Assembly: GCF_020379485.1 (NCBI RefSeq)
Contig: NC_063436.1
Location: forward strand, 38,383,512 to 38,447,511
From: Brassica napus
Taxonomy: Eukaryota; Streptophyta; Magnoliopsida; Brassicales; Brassicaceae
Length of the DNA stretch: 64,000 nucleotides
Direction: 5' to 3'
Part shown: positions 22,987-33,632 of the stretch, piece by piece
Layout: every line of letters starts with the position of its first letter
Numbering within the stretch: the stretch's first letter is position 1
The notes under the pieces: generated by a model
The model's input: only the letters and a program-made list of their open reading frames with translations
Told to the model about the DNA's origin: nothing
Database searches by the model: none
Program-made: the position numbers and the translations under genes

Positions 22987-23915
22987 GGGCGATTTAAAGA
23001 GTTCTTAATAATTTGTTTTTAGAACCTAATCCTAATCTCTTTCTTCACTCTTTAATATTTTGTTTAGTTTATTAGTTAGATCTCTGAACGAGAACCTCTC
23101 AGTGGAAGTCTATTACTATTATATGCAAAAAGTTTATCATTTTAATATTCATCCTAAGGTTCATTTTAATTTTTAAAGAATGGATTTTTTACTTTTTATT
23201 TTATCTTTGTAACATGAAATTGTTACAAATCTTAGAAACTATTTGTAGCACTGAATTAAATATGTGCTAATTGAAGAGTTCCCTGGTAAGCTTTTCCTGA
23301 AGGATTGTGATACAGCCAAAATTTGCTACACTAAATTTACTAGACCAATAGTCAATCGATAAATAGAATTATCAAAAGATTGTGATACCGACATGATGTC
23401 ATATATGTAGATTTCTTAAGGCCTTATAAAAAGTGTTCCTTTTGGGTCTTCTATTACGCAAACAAATATTCATTTGAGACTAAAGTAGTTCGATAAATTA
23501 ATAACTCGGAGGTCAAGATTGAATTGAGAAGATTCAGAATTGAAAAATCTGTTAGAAGCTATTCTGATAATCGACCGATTTGAGAGAGAAAACCTAATCC
23601 TCTTTTCTTTCTATCAATGATCGAGCGAGTGAAAAATACTAATGAAATGGAACGGCATCGTCCCCACTCGGACAGTTTGCTGGTAATTAAAAGTCTGGTC
23701 CAACATTATATTCAGTTTCGTTTGGTCCGGCCCATCAATATCCAAATTTATGTTCTAATTATCAAATATTGCAAGCTTTTGATTTCCTAAATGTTACATA
23801 TATAAATTGAACATTTTTCATAATTTTCACCTTGCCGAAGGCGCAGGTTTTATCCTAATTTAAAGTTATAAATAGAGACGGCACCATCAAATATTTTTTT
23901 GTGATGTTAGACTAT
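22987..23915. other. Intergenic AT-rich sequence
   Basis: No gene, element end or repeat is recognised. GGGCG at 22987-22991 would be one copy of the target duplication of the preceding LTR element, but its partner was deleted. Confidence 0.5.
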
Positions 23916-24920
23916 GGGGTTGTTTGTTTCTCCATCTATCATCTCCATCTAGCTGCTCAATCTATATGATCCATCCAAATGATCCATCTAGATTTTAGGA
24001 GCTGTTTGTTTTCTCATCTAGATGAGTCATCTGGATGATTTTTATGTTTGTTTCTTTATTTCTATTTCCATCAAGATGAGTTTAATAAACAAATTACAAA
24101 TATACCCTTGTTTTGATTTAATCATATGTTTGATATTAATTTTAGCTATACTAACTTTTATTATTTAGTATAAAATATATTTACACTGAAATTATTTTAA
24201 AATTAACATTTCACATTTATAAATTTTTATTTCATATAAATTTATTTATTTTGGCGGGAAAATGCGTTTTTCGGTTTTGGCAGGAAAATGCGTTTTTCGA
24301 TTTTGGCAGGAAACCGTTTTTACGGTTTTAGCGGAAAACGTGCTTTTGCGATTTTTGCGAAAAACGCGTTTTTACAGTTTTGGCAGGAAAATACGCCATT
24401 ACGGTTTTGGCAAGAAAACACGCTTTTGCGGATTTGGCGGGAAAACACGTTTTGTGATTTTGGCGGAAAAATGTGTTTTGCAGTTTTTGCGAGAAAACAT
24501 ATTTTTACGATTTTGGCGGGAAAACGCGTTATGGCGGGAAAATGCGTTTTGGCGGGAAAACACGTTTTGGCGGAAAATTATGTTTTGTGGGTTTTGGCGG
24601 AAAAATGTGTTTTGTAGTTTTAGTGGAAAATTCTTTTTTTTTGTGGTTTTGTCGTTTTTCATGAGTGTTAAAATGATATTAGGTTTGAGTTTGTAATTGT
24701 TAATTACATGGGGGTGTAAAATACATTATACCATTTTGACAAACCCATTTCTATCCAGATTATCCAATTGGGATTAGCCAGCTGATTTTCAAAATTAAAC
24801 CTAAATTTTTAAAATTTATTCAGATGAATCATCTAGATAACTTGTATTTTTAATGCCTAAATGAACAAAACTCTCGTATTCATTCAGATGGCTCATCTGG
24901 ATGGAGAAACGAAAAGCCTC
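23916..24920. mobile_element. MITE-like DNA transposon carrying E2F-type sites
   Basis: Imperfect terminal inverted repeats (GGGGTTGTTTGTTTCTCCATC at the left; its complement matches 17 of 21 bases at 24900-24920) are flanked by TAT on both sides (23913-23915, 24921-24923). Ends with GTTTGTTT and a 3-bp duplication suggest a PIF/Harbinger-type non-autonomous element. Inside the termini lie ATCTAGATGAGTCATCTGGATG-like inverted motifs. The centre (24251-24640) is a tandem array of ~30-bp units built on GGCGGGAAAA and CGTTTT. The element encodes nothing; open frames here merely reflect the array. Confidence 0.75.
24251..24640. promoter_or_regulatory. Tandem array with canonical E2F binding motifs
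   Basis: Four exact matches to the E2F consensus TTSSCGSSAA occur, all TTGGCGGGAA, at 24251-24260, 24434-24443, 24513-24522 and 24549-24558. Many near matches (GGCAGGAAAA, GGCGGAAAA) lie between them. E2F factors control S-phase genes. I recall that Brassica transposons have been reported to amplify E2F sites. Whether these sites are bound here is unknown. Confidence 0.7.
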
Positions 24921-24923
24921 TAT

Positions 24924-25231
24924 CTCCAATGTATTTTGTTAGTGTTTTATAAAATATAATAATTTTATAATAAAATTGGGATTTACTCTTAAATATTTCT
25001 TTACGAAAACAATCTCTATTTGAAATATAAAGTTTCCTCTATAATTGCACTGAGTACAATTTATCTAGCACTACCTTCTATTTAACTACTAAATCACGCT
25101 GATTGCCCCTCAATGTGTTTGTACCGATGTGACTAAAACGTACTTTGACCAATGTTTAGTCATCCAAAAATTGATATCATGTACACATCAGTGTTTTTTC
25201 TTCAAAAACGATTTATCCTTTTTATATGTAA
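24924..25231. other. Intergenic AT-rich sequence
   Basis: Nothing is recognised between the MITE and the Harbinger left end. Confidence 0.5.
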
Positions 25232-25251
25232 GTGCTGTTAGTTTGGTTGCC

Positions 25252-27332
25252 GCCGGTACCTGCGGCAGCGGCAGCATCAACATTCTGCGTTAACTCTTGT
25301 TCGTTTCGTTGACGCAGCTTTCTGCGTCTGACGCAGCTTTCTGCGTCTGACACCGCGTCCTGCGGCTGACGCCGATAAAACCTGCGGTCGCGACATAAAA
25401 CCTGCGGTCAATAACGTAATTTACTATTTTACCCTTAACCTAATTCATTATTTACAAAAAAAAACCTAATATATTGATGCTGCCGCATCTGATTAACGCA
25501 GGTTTCATCTCTGGATCTCCATCTTTCTCGATCTCCATCTCACTCGTGCTTCCTCCATCTCTCGATCTCTCCATCTTTCTCACTCGTGCTTCCTCCATCT
25601 CTCGATCTCTCCATCTTTCTCGATCTCCATCTCACTCGTGCTTCCTCCGTCTCTCGATCTCTCCATTTCAAGCTCTCTCTCTTCCCTGAAGCAAACCAGT
25701 CTCGAGCTCTCTCTTCTCCGAGCTCTCTGTCTCGAGCTCTCTCCATTTCAAGCTCTCTCTCTTCCCTGAAGCAAACCCATCTCGAGCTCTCTCTTCTCCT
25801 AGCTCTCCATCTCGAGCTCTCTCTTCTCCGAGCTATTCTCTGAGGTAACTGTCTCTGAATAACTCACCAGATATTGATTTGAGTCTTAGGTTGATGAAGT
25901 GATGATAGCTTGTTGATGCTTAGGTTTGTGTAAAGCCGAGCTCTCTCTCTCTCGATCTCGGATATCTCTTCTCCATAGCATCTCAAAGCTCTCTTCTGCA
26001 TAGCATCTGAAGCTCTCTTCTCCAAACCCATATCTTCCTTTTCTCGTTGAGGTATAGCTTCGTCTGTCTCTCACTCTCTCGTAAGGTTCATGTAGAAACA
26101 TTTTGATTGTTTTTACTGTCGAATAGATTGGTACATTCTGATTCCCTTAACATCTTTGAGTGTTGTTAATCGGACATTTATTGTAGCTTCGGACGAGTAT
26201 GGCCGTTTCTCAGTTGATTTTAAGATAGCTCATGTCTTAGTTCAGATGTTTGATGGGTTTTGCTATTCAGATGTATTTGCGATTCAGATGTTTGATGGGT
26301 TTCTCTTGTTTGGTGTTTGCAGGTATATACCAACAGGTGTTCACTCCCATCTCTTCCATCACAGAGGAAGATTACGGTGAGACTCTCTACTCGGTTTCAT
26401 TCATTATGCTAAACAAAGATTTTGTTTTTATCTTGTCTTTAAAGCTTTGTCTTGCTTAGGTTTTTATAAGAGATGTCTAGTTTGGTTTTGGTTTACCTGT
26501 TGCCACATGTTTGGAAAAAACCGGCACATTAGTCTAAGAGTACATGACTGATTCATTCATTAAACTACCTAAATGCAAAAAGATACATAAATGATTTCTC
26601 TGCATCTTGTTGTTGGAATGATTGATTAACTTTTCTATACTCTTGTTTTTCATTTTGGCTTACAGAATCCTTCACATCTCTTTCAGAGGATAGCCAGAGA
26701 CTTTTCATCCGTCTTTACACACGAAAAGGTAATCTACTCTGTTAGTTATCTACCTTTTTGAATAAACATTCTGTGATTATTTATGGAGTAGATTAGAATA
26801 GTGTTAAACTTTTGTAGAATGTTATGTGGATTGTTATTTTGACTCTTTGCTAGAGTACTGTATCTGTTATTTTTGAATTTTTGACTCTTGTTATTTTGAC
26901 TCTTTGCTAAAGTACTGTATCTGTTACGTTGTTAGTTAAATAAAAAATGTTAAAAGTAGTGACTGATTAAACCTTGACGAATAATAAAATTCTGAGGGAT
27001 CCAATCCAGCTATTGTTTTCATCTTTTTATGATAGCAAGAATGTTGTTCGGTAGGTGTAGTTATTAAGAGAAGCTTTATGTGCTGATGTTCATAGTGATG
27101 ACTGATGAATTATAATTATTTGTTTCCCCGAGTTTCATAATTATTTGTTGCTGTTTCTTGCTTGAGTCATTTAAGTTACAGTTCTTATGATACTTTTGTA
27201 AATTGTTTGGATGCTTGTTTGTTCAGGACCTTACTTGCTTATTCTTTCTATTTTTTTTTGCAGGACTCAGACCCTCTCAAGCTCAGACCCTCTCAAGCTC
27301 ACTCTCTACCGCTGTTCCTCTCACTTTTTAAG
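25252..27332 (+). other. Harbinger subterminal repeats and 5' leader of ORF1
   Basis: 25252-25430 holds repeated CTGCGTCTGACGC and CCTGCGG motifs, candidate binding sites for the element's own proteins. 25500-25850 is a CT-rich tandem repeat. The rest, to the ORF1 start at 27333, is AT-rich with several AGGTAA/TTTGCAG borders and is likely an intron-containing 5' UTR. No protein-coding gene is evident. Confidence 0.55.
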
Positions 27333-27595
27333 ATGTCGACGTCAAAAGATGTAAGTTTCTCTCACACTAGTCTTAATGCTTGTATGTGCATCTTTTTTGT
27401 ATGGAACTGTCTTTAGGTTGTATGGAACTGTCTTTAGGCTGTATGGAACCGTCTTTAGGTATTTTAGGTCGTATGCTTAAGGGTCTGTGTCTTGCTGTGG
27501 TGTGTTTTAGAATTGGAAACCTGAGGAAACTAGGTATTTTTTCCAACTCTACGCGGAAGAGACACTACAAGAAAACGTAGCAGTAACAACGGCGT

Positions 27596-27622
27596 TTTAC
27601 GAGGAAATAATTTCCTCGTAAA
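27596..27622. repeat. 27-base perfect palindrome in CACTA left subterminal region
   Basis: TTTACGAGGAAAT, a single A, then the exact complement. This is the strongest of several TTTACGA-type inverted motifs near the left end. Such motifs are the expected binding sites for TNPA-like proteins. Confidence 0.85.
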
Positions 27623-27898
27623 TTTACATACGCTTTACAACGCAATTACGACGAGACATAACTTCGTCGTAAACTCCATGGTAATTTACGACGAAACGTT
27701 TTCGTCGTAAAGTCAATGTAAGTTTACGACGAAAGTACGTGGAATGCGAAATAGTTGTAAACGTTACATCGACATTACGACGAATCGTGTTACCGTTATA
27801 TAAAGGTGAAAACGTGTATTCAATGTGCTTTAACTTACCTAAATTCGTTGTAAACGCGTTGTAAATTTTCTATGTAAAATCCATGTAAAACTTACCAT

Positions 27899-27955
27899 AT
27901 TTCTCTATATATATGTCATTTCCCACAACTCTCTTCCTCACAACACACAACTCTC
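27899..27955 (+). promoter_or_regulatory. Candidate core promoter and leader upstream of the hairpin
   Basis: TCTATATATATG (27903-27914) is TATA-like, followed by a CAACTCTCTTCCTCACAACA leader. The same 54 bases precede the transposase gene at 28490-28543. If that copy is the transposase promoter, this duplicate could transcribe the inverted repeat beginning at 27985. No transcript evidence is available. Confidence 0.5.
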
Positions 27956-27984
27956 TTCCTCACAACACACAACTCCTCATTCAG

Positions 27985-28244
27985 CCACCAATTACTATTT
28001 CGAAGATAACGATAACGAACATGAGTCATTCGTCTGTCTGCCAATTCAGTGGAGCGACAAGGAGAAAATGGAGGGAAGTGCAGTTGGTTTATACTTGAGT
28101 GGAACCTCCGATCATCGTCAAAAGTTCCTCTCAAGTACAAACCAGCTGCACTTCCGTCCACTTTCTCCTTGTCGTTCCACTGAATTGGCAGACAGACGAA
28201 CGACACAGGTTCCTTATCGTTGTCTTAGAAATAGTAAATGGTGG
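27985..28244 (+). ncRNA. EDM2-derived inverted repeat (hairpin), candidate small-RNA precursor
   Basis: Two 121-base arms (27985-28105 and 28124-28244) are reverse complements with 13 mismatches and no gaps, separated by an 18-base loop. Bases 28029-28053 form 25 perfect pairs. Translated in sense, the left arm reads NYYFEDNDNEHESF then VCLPIQWSDKEKMEGSAVG. The right arm, on the minus strand, reads DNDKEPVSFVCLPIQW then NDKEKVDGSAAGLYLRG. From memory this matches the N-terminus of Arabidopsis EDM2 (ENHANCED DOWNY MILDEW 2), a PHD-finger protein acting on H3K9 methylation, intronic heterochromatin and transposon silencing. The right arm is closer to that protein. A transcript would fold into a long hairpin, a potential siRNA or miRNA source. 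That function is inference. Confidence 0.72.
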
Positions 28245-28601
28245 GTTAACAACGCAATTACGACGAAACCAACGAAACCAAATTTCGTCGTAAACCCCAT
28301 GTAATATTACGACGTAAGTACGTCGAAAAGAAAACTTTACATCAATATTACAACGAATCATGTTACCGTTATATTTAGGTGAAAAACTTATCGAAGTTCG
28401 TTGTAAAGTCGTTGTAAAAAAACTATGTAAAATCCATGTAAAAGTTTCCTTGTAAAATCGTTGTTATATTTCAACTACCCAACTCGAAAATTTCTCTATA
28501 TATATGTCATTTCCCACAACTCTCTTCCTCACAACACACAACTTTCTTCCTCACAAGACCCAAACGGAAAAAAAAAATTTTAAAAAAAAATAGAAGAAAA
28601 A

Positions 28602-31378
28602 ATGGTCGGTGGCGGTAGTATTTACGAGTTACGAAGTTGGATGTATTTGCACAAAGATTCCGACGGGAGAGTGACGAATGCATTTCTGAACGGGCTAGAG
28701 ACATTCATGCACCAGGCGGGCTGTACACCGATCACGCAGGAAAGCGGTAAGATGTTCTGCCCCTGTTCAAAATGCAAGAATTCAAAATTTGCACGTAGTG
28801 AAACTGTATGGAATCATTTAGTAAACAGAGGATTTACACCACAATACTACATTTGGTATCAACATGGAGAGGGTTATGGGGGAAATGAAGCTAGTAGTAG
28901 TAATGCTAATTTTGAGGATGCTCATCATAATGAAGAACTGAATCATGTGCATAATGAACATAATTATCATCAAGAGGAGCAGATGGTAGATCATGATAGG
29001 GTTCAAGATATGATTAGTGATGCATTTTTAGAAACAACTACAACAATAGCAGATGGAACTGGAAATGTAGAAGAACCTAATTTGGATGCAAAAAGGTTTT
29101 ATGAAATGCTAGATGCTGCAAATCAACCAATCTACACTGGTTGTAGAGAAGGTCTCTCTAAATTGTCTCTAGCAGCTAGGATGATGAATATTAAAACGGA
29201 TCATAATTTACCTGAGAATTGCATGGATGCATGGGCGGAGTTGTTTAAAGAGTATTTGCCAGAAGACAACGTGTCTGCTGAATCTTATTATGAGATTCAG
29301 AAATTGGTTTATAGTCTTGGGTTACCCTCGGAGATGATTGATGTTTGCATCGACAACTGCATGATCTACTGGAAGGAAGATGACAAGTTAGAAGAGTGTC
29401 GATTCTGCAAAAAACCACGATTCAAACCGCAAGGCCGTGGGAGGAATAGGGTACCGTACCAAAGGATGTGGTACCTACCAATTACAGACAGATTGAAAAG
29501 ATTATATCAATCTGAAAGGACTGCTGCGTCGATGAGGTGGCATGCCGAACATGTCCAGAGAGATGGTGAGGTTGCACATCCATCAGACGCAAGAGCGTGG
29601 AAACATTTCAACAAGGTACACGGAGATTTTGCTACAAATATTCGGAATGTCTATCTTGGGTTATGGGTTGCATCGGAAGTTAAGTTTCCTGATGGTTATG
29701 TTTCAAATATGTCAAGATGTATTGAACGAGGTCAAAAGTTCTCCGGAATGAAAAGTCATGATTGTCATGTGTTTATGCAACGACTGCTTCCATTTGCTTT
29801 TGCCGAGCTCCTTCCAGCAAATGTCCACGAAGCACTTGCAGGTAATTATAAATTTATATATATACATATGTTACGAAATGTTATTAATTTGATTCCTTTT
29901 AAAATATACAGCCATCGGAGCATTTTTCAGAGATCTTAGCACACGTACGTTCAAAGAAGAAGTCATCGAACAACTTCATCAGAACATTCCGATCATATTG
30001 TGCAACCTGGAGAAGATATTTCCTCCTTCATTTTTTGACGTCATGGAGCATCTAGTTGTCCACCTACCGTATGAAGCATTGCTTCGTGGACCTGTTCACA
30101 ACGGATGGATGTATCCGTATGAGCGACAGATGAAACATTTGAAGGGGAAAGCAAGAAATCTTGCAAAGGTAGAAGGTTCAATAATTGCAGGGAGTTTGAC
30201 AGCCGAAACATCTAACTTCACATCATACTATTTTGCTCCAACTGTTCGTACGAGAAAAAGAGTTCCTAGGAGATATGATGATGGTGGAGTACCGACATCA
30301 TATCCAATTGATGGTGTTCCTGACATTTTCTGCGAAATAGGACGGTTTGGTGGTAAAACGAAAGAAGTATGGTGGTCATGTGAAGAAGATAAACATAGTG
30401 CCCACACATATATTCTGCTCAACTGCGAGGATGCAATGACCCGTTACTTTGAAAGGTAAATATTTTTGTGAATGTTAATTATATGAATTAAAATTAATTA
30501 TGTATGATTTGATTATTTGTTCAATTTGCAGGATGTTTGTATCTCAAGTTGAAGAAGCAATACCAGGAATATCTGCAACTGATGTGGATACACGTAAAGA
30601 TAAGCACTTTGTCAAGTGGTTAAAATCACAGGTAATATATCTCATACTATTATATTAATTAAGTAAGTGTTTAAGAATATATATATGTTTTTTGCAGGTT
30701 GATTATGACGATCCTTATTATCCCGTATGGTTTCACGAATTGGTTCAAGGTCCAGTTGCAAAGGTCACCACATCACCTATGTATTTCACACGAGGATTTA
30801 CCTTTCACACATATGAGTATGGGAGACATCGGGCAACGAGTAACTACGGAATATGTGTGAAAGGTGAAACAGACTTTTACGGGATATTGCAGGAGATTAT
30901 TGAAGTGGAATTTCCGGGTTTATTGAAGCTAAAATGCGTCCTCTTCAAATGTGAATGGTTCGATCCTGTTGTGAACCGAGGGATTCGGTATAACAAATTT
31001 GGTGTTGTGGATGTCAATTTTGGGAGAAGATACAACAAATTTGAGCCTTTCATTTTAGCTTCACAAGCCGAGCAAGTTAGCTTCCTTCCTTATCCTCGGC
31101 TTCGAACTTCCGGGATAAACTGGGTAACTGCTATCAAAGTTACACCTCGTGGACGCATTGTCGTTGGAGAAGAACCGCCCTTGCAAGAAGAAGACGCTAT
31201 CACTGAAGTTGAGGTACCAGAACAACCAACTGATGAAATCCTTTTGATCGACCCGCAAAACTTTCAATATGAAGATATTCCCGAAGATGCGACAGATGAA
31301 GCACGTGAAGACGAGTTCGAGAGAAGCGACGATGATGATTGTAATGATAGTGATGAGAACGAAAACGATTTAGAGTGA
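28602..31378 (+). CDS. TNP2-like CACTA transposase lacking its catalytic core
   Basis: Four exons fit GT-AG rules and stay in frame: 28602-29841, 29912-30455, 30532-30631 and 30698-31378, giving 854 residues. N-terminal part: transposase-associated domain with FCPCSKCKN. Then comes the family's central region (LPSEMIDVCIDNCMIYWK; CRFCKKPRF). Later: DUF4218 (FFDVMEHLVVHLPYEALL, HNGWMYPYERQMKHLKG) and DUF4216 (FGRRYNKFEPFILASQAEQ). Between NVYLGL and KFPDGYVSN (about 29665-29690) some 320 residues found in family members are missing. Compare the gene at 49664, where LGISTDGMNPF to FRGPDGYCAN fills this place. The lost part includes the Transposase_21 catalytic region, so cutting activity is unlikely. 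The ORF is otherwise clean and could act as a repressor or binder. Confidence 0.85.
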
Positions 31379-31419
31379 TGTAATAGTGATGAGAACGAAA
31401 ACGATTTAGAGTGATGTAA
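31348..31419 (+). repeat. 36-bp tandem duplication over the TNP2 stop codon
   Basis: TAGTGATGAGAACGAAAACG and the bases after it occur twice with a period of 36 (starts 31348 and 31384). The unit covers the last codons and the stop. The second copy is untranslated. Confidence 0.85.
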
Positions 31420-31562
31420 TATATGTATCAAATGTTGGATTTCTCTATTGTAACATTTTCTAAAAGAAAGAGTAAGAAGTAGTATGAAATAAGATATGAT
31501 GTTAGATGATATGTGACTTTGGGGTTTAGGGATTTCATTCTCGGTGTTTAGGGTTAAGCGTC

Positions 31563-31735
31563 GTAATTTCGTCGTAAATGGAAAAACGCGGGCCTGGTAA
31601 TTTCGTCGTAAAACGAAAAACACGGGCCTGGTAATTTCGTCGTAAATGAAAAAACGTGGGCCTGGTAATTTCGTCGTAAATGAAAAAACGCGGGCCTGGT
31701 AAATTCGTCGTAAAATTACGTCGCTTTTACGACGA
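31563..31735. repeat. 34-bp tandem repeat with CGTCGTAA motif, CACTA internal
   Basis: Starts at 31563, 31597, 31631, 31665 and 31699 (last copy partial). The unit reads GTAATTTCGTCGTAAA, an A-rich stretch, then CGCGGGCCTG. The CGTCGTAA core is the same as in the subterminal repeats, here placed between the two genes just upstream of the second gene's leader. It may be an internal binding site cluster. Confidence 0.8.
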
Positions 31736-31980
31736 ATCCTAATCTATATAAGGAGACGCCGAGAGCGAGGCTGCCTCGCTCATTCCTCCCAAATTCCTTT
31801 GCTCTCTCTAAGGTAAACTCTCTCTTCTCTCTTTTTTTTTTTAAATTAGTTTAGGTGATTAGTTAGGTAACGGAATTAGTTTAGGTGATTAGTTAGGTAA
31901 TTAGTTTAGGTGATTAGTTAGGTAACGGAATAATATTTTTATTATGTCGTAATTGATTAAATTTATTTTAGTTTTTTTAG

Positions 31981-33632
31981 ATGGCTCCTAGAAGAAAATC
32001 CAGAGCACCTAGCTATAGAGATTTGTTTGGCGACGATGGTTCCGGTACATCTTCTTCCGGTCCATCGTCTTCCGGTCCATCATCCTCCACCGCAGTTCCA
32101 GACTCTCAGCCTCCTCAGAGAGTTGCTTGGAGTCCTCCTCCACCGCATATGCCTCCACCGCAAATGCCTCCACCGCATATGCCTCCACCTCCTCCTCCAG
32201 CGGCTGCACCTGAGCCTGTCCCAGAAGGTGCAGTTCATCCGGATTTGCGTGTGCCTTCATATGCCCCATTCGCGAGATATACGGTAGAGGATTTGCTTGC
32301 CCAGCCTGGACGGGAGGGTTTGGATGTTCTAGACCCCGATAGACCCCGAGGAACTTATTGGTAAGTTATTAATTTTTATTACATTAAAATTTAAATTATT
32401 TTTATTTTTTAACGGTTAAATTGTTTTCCTTTCAGGTTTGGGGCTAACAACCGTGTTGGCCGGAGCGTTTCGAAAACGATTAAGGGTTACTACGACGGGG
32501 CATATCCGAACTGGAGCAAGACTCCAAATCACGTTAAGATCACTTGGTTTAAAATGTTTGCGGTAAGATTTTTAAATTTAATTAAATTTTCACTTTTAAA
32601 TATGTATATATTTTTTAAATATTATTATTAATTGTAATTTTTCAAATTTTTTGTGTTTCAGCAAAAGTGGCATTGGTCTTTGGGAATCACCGAGATGGTG
32701 AAGGCGGAATTCGTTGCAAAAGCAAAGATCCGCCTCTGCAACACAGTCTCCGATTGGAAGGACAAGTGGGAGCTCGACGGGTATGAGGGAAAGCCCACTG
32801 AGCTCACGAAGGATGTGTGGGATGGCCTCATCGCCTACTGGAAGCACCCCTCTTCGATCAAAAAGGCCAATTCGTGCTCGGCTTCTCGAAGAACGAAGGA
32901 TAAAGATGGTAATTTGCCCATGCTTCACAGAACCGGCCAAAAACCACATGCAGGCATCCGTCTAGAAGTTGTAAGTTTTTTTTTTAAATATTTATTTTAA
33001 AATATTCAATTAATATAATTTTTAATATTTTTTTTTGTAGTTGGAGAAGACGGGAGTCTTACCATCTCTGTCTGACCTATTCAAGATGACTCACGCCACA
33101 TCCGACGGAGTTTTTGTGGATCCTGCATCTGAGAAACTCGCTCAAGCAGTGGCTACTCGGATTGAAGAACGGGAGACGCAACTAACTCAGGAGTCTCCCG
33201 ATGGATTACCCGTCACATTGTCCACCGAAGAAGCCGACAGAATCTTCGAAGAGGTAGTACAACTAAAAATTTTTGTTTACATTATTTTTAATAACTATAT
33301 TAATATATGTTTTAATTTTATAGCTGGCTCCTAGAAAGAAGGGACGAATAGTCGGTATAGGCTCTGTTAACCAAGTTGCAAGGGCAACTTCGTCATACAC
33401 TTCGAGACGGGATGAAGAGACTTCTCAGATGAAAGCTCGAATGGATAGCCAGCAGGTTCGTTTAGACTCTCTTGAGGATTTGCTAGACGTGATGGCCGTG
33501 GGAAACCCGGTTATGCAGAGAATGTTGAGTCAGAGACGAGCCGCTCTTGGGTTGCCAGTACGAGATCCCCAAGAGTCCGATCCAACCCGTCAACAGCCGA
33601 GCAACCCCACCGACTACTTCGATGATATGTAG
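31981..33632 (+). CDS. CACTA second gene, Transposase_24 (Ptta/En/Spm)-type DNA-binding protein
   Basis: Five exons with good GT-AG borders (31981-32360, 32436-32562, 32662-32970, 33041-33253, 33324-33632) join without a stop into 445 residues. The N-terminus is basic, then Ser- and Pro-rich (PPHMPPPQMPPPHMPPPPPP). The core has the Transposase_24 signature: GYYDGAYPNWSKTP, then ITEMVKAEFVAKAKIRLCNTVSDWK. The C-terminal part is a predicted coiled coil (RMDSQQVRLDSLEDLLDVM). Proteins of this type are analogous to maize TNPA: they bind subterminal repeats and hold the ends together, and TNPA-like proteins can also counter DNA methylation. All elements of a working gene are present, so this copy may be functional. 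Confidence 0.85.

Larger units (their letters stand above)
27780..28543 (+). repeat. Tandem duplication of the CACTA promoter/leader
   Basis: The segment running from CGAAT(C)GTGTTACCGTTATAT through the TATA-like TCTATATATATG to the leader occurs twice, near 27783-27952 and 28353-28543. The final 54 bases are identical (27899-27952 and 28490-28543). The second copy stands directly before the TNP2-like gene (start 28602). The first stands about 30 bases upstream of the EDM2-derived hairpin. Confidence 0.85.

Noticed and set aside
24262..24696. Frames of up to 144 codons with repeated Phe/Arg/Lys peptides
   Set aside because: They are translations of the tandem GGCGGGAAAA array in the MITE, present in several frames and both strands.
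25474..25843. Ser/Leu-rich frames
   Set aside because: They are artefacts of the CT-rich tandem repeat in the Harbinger leader.
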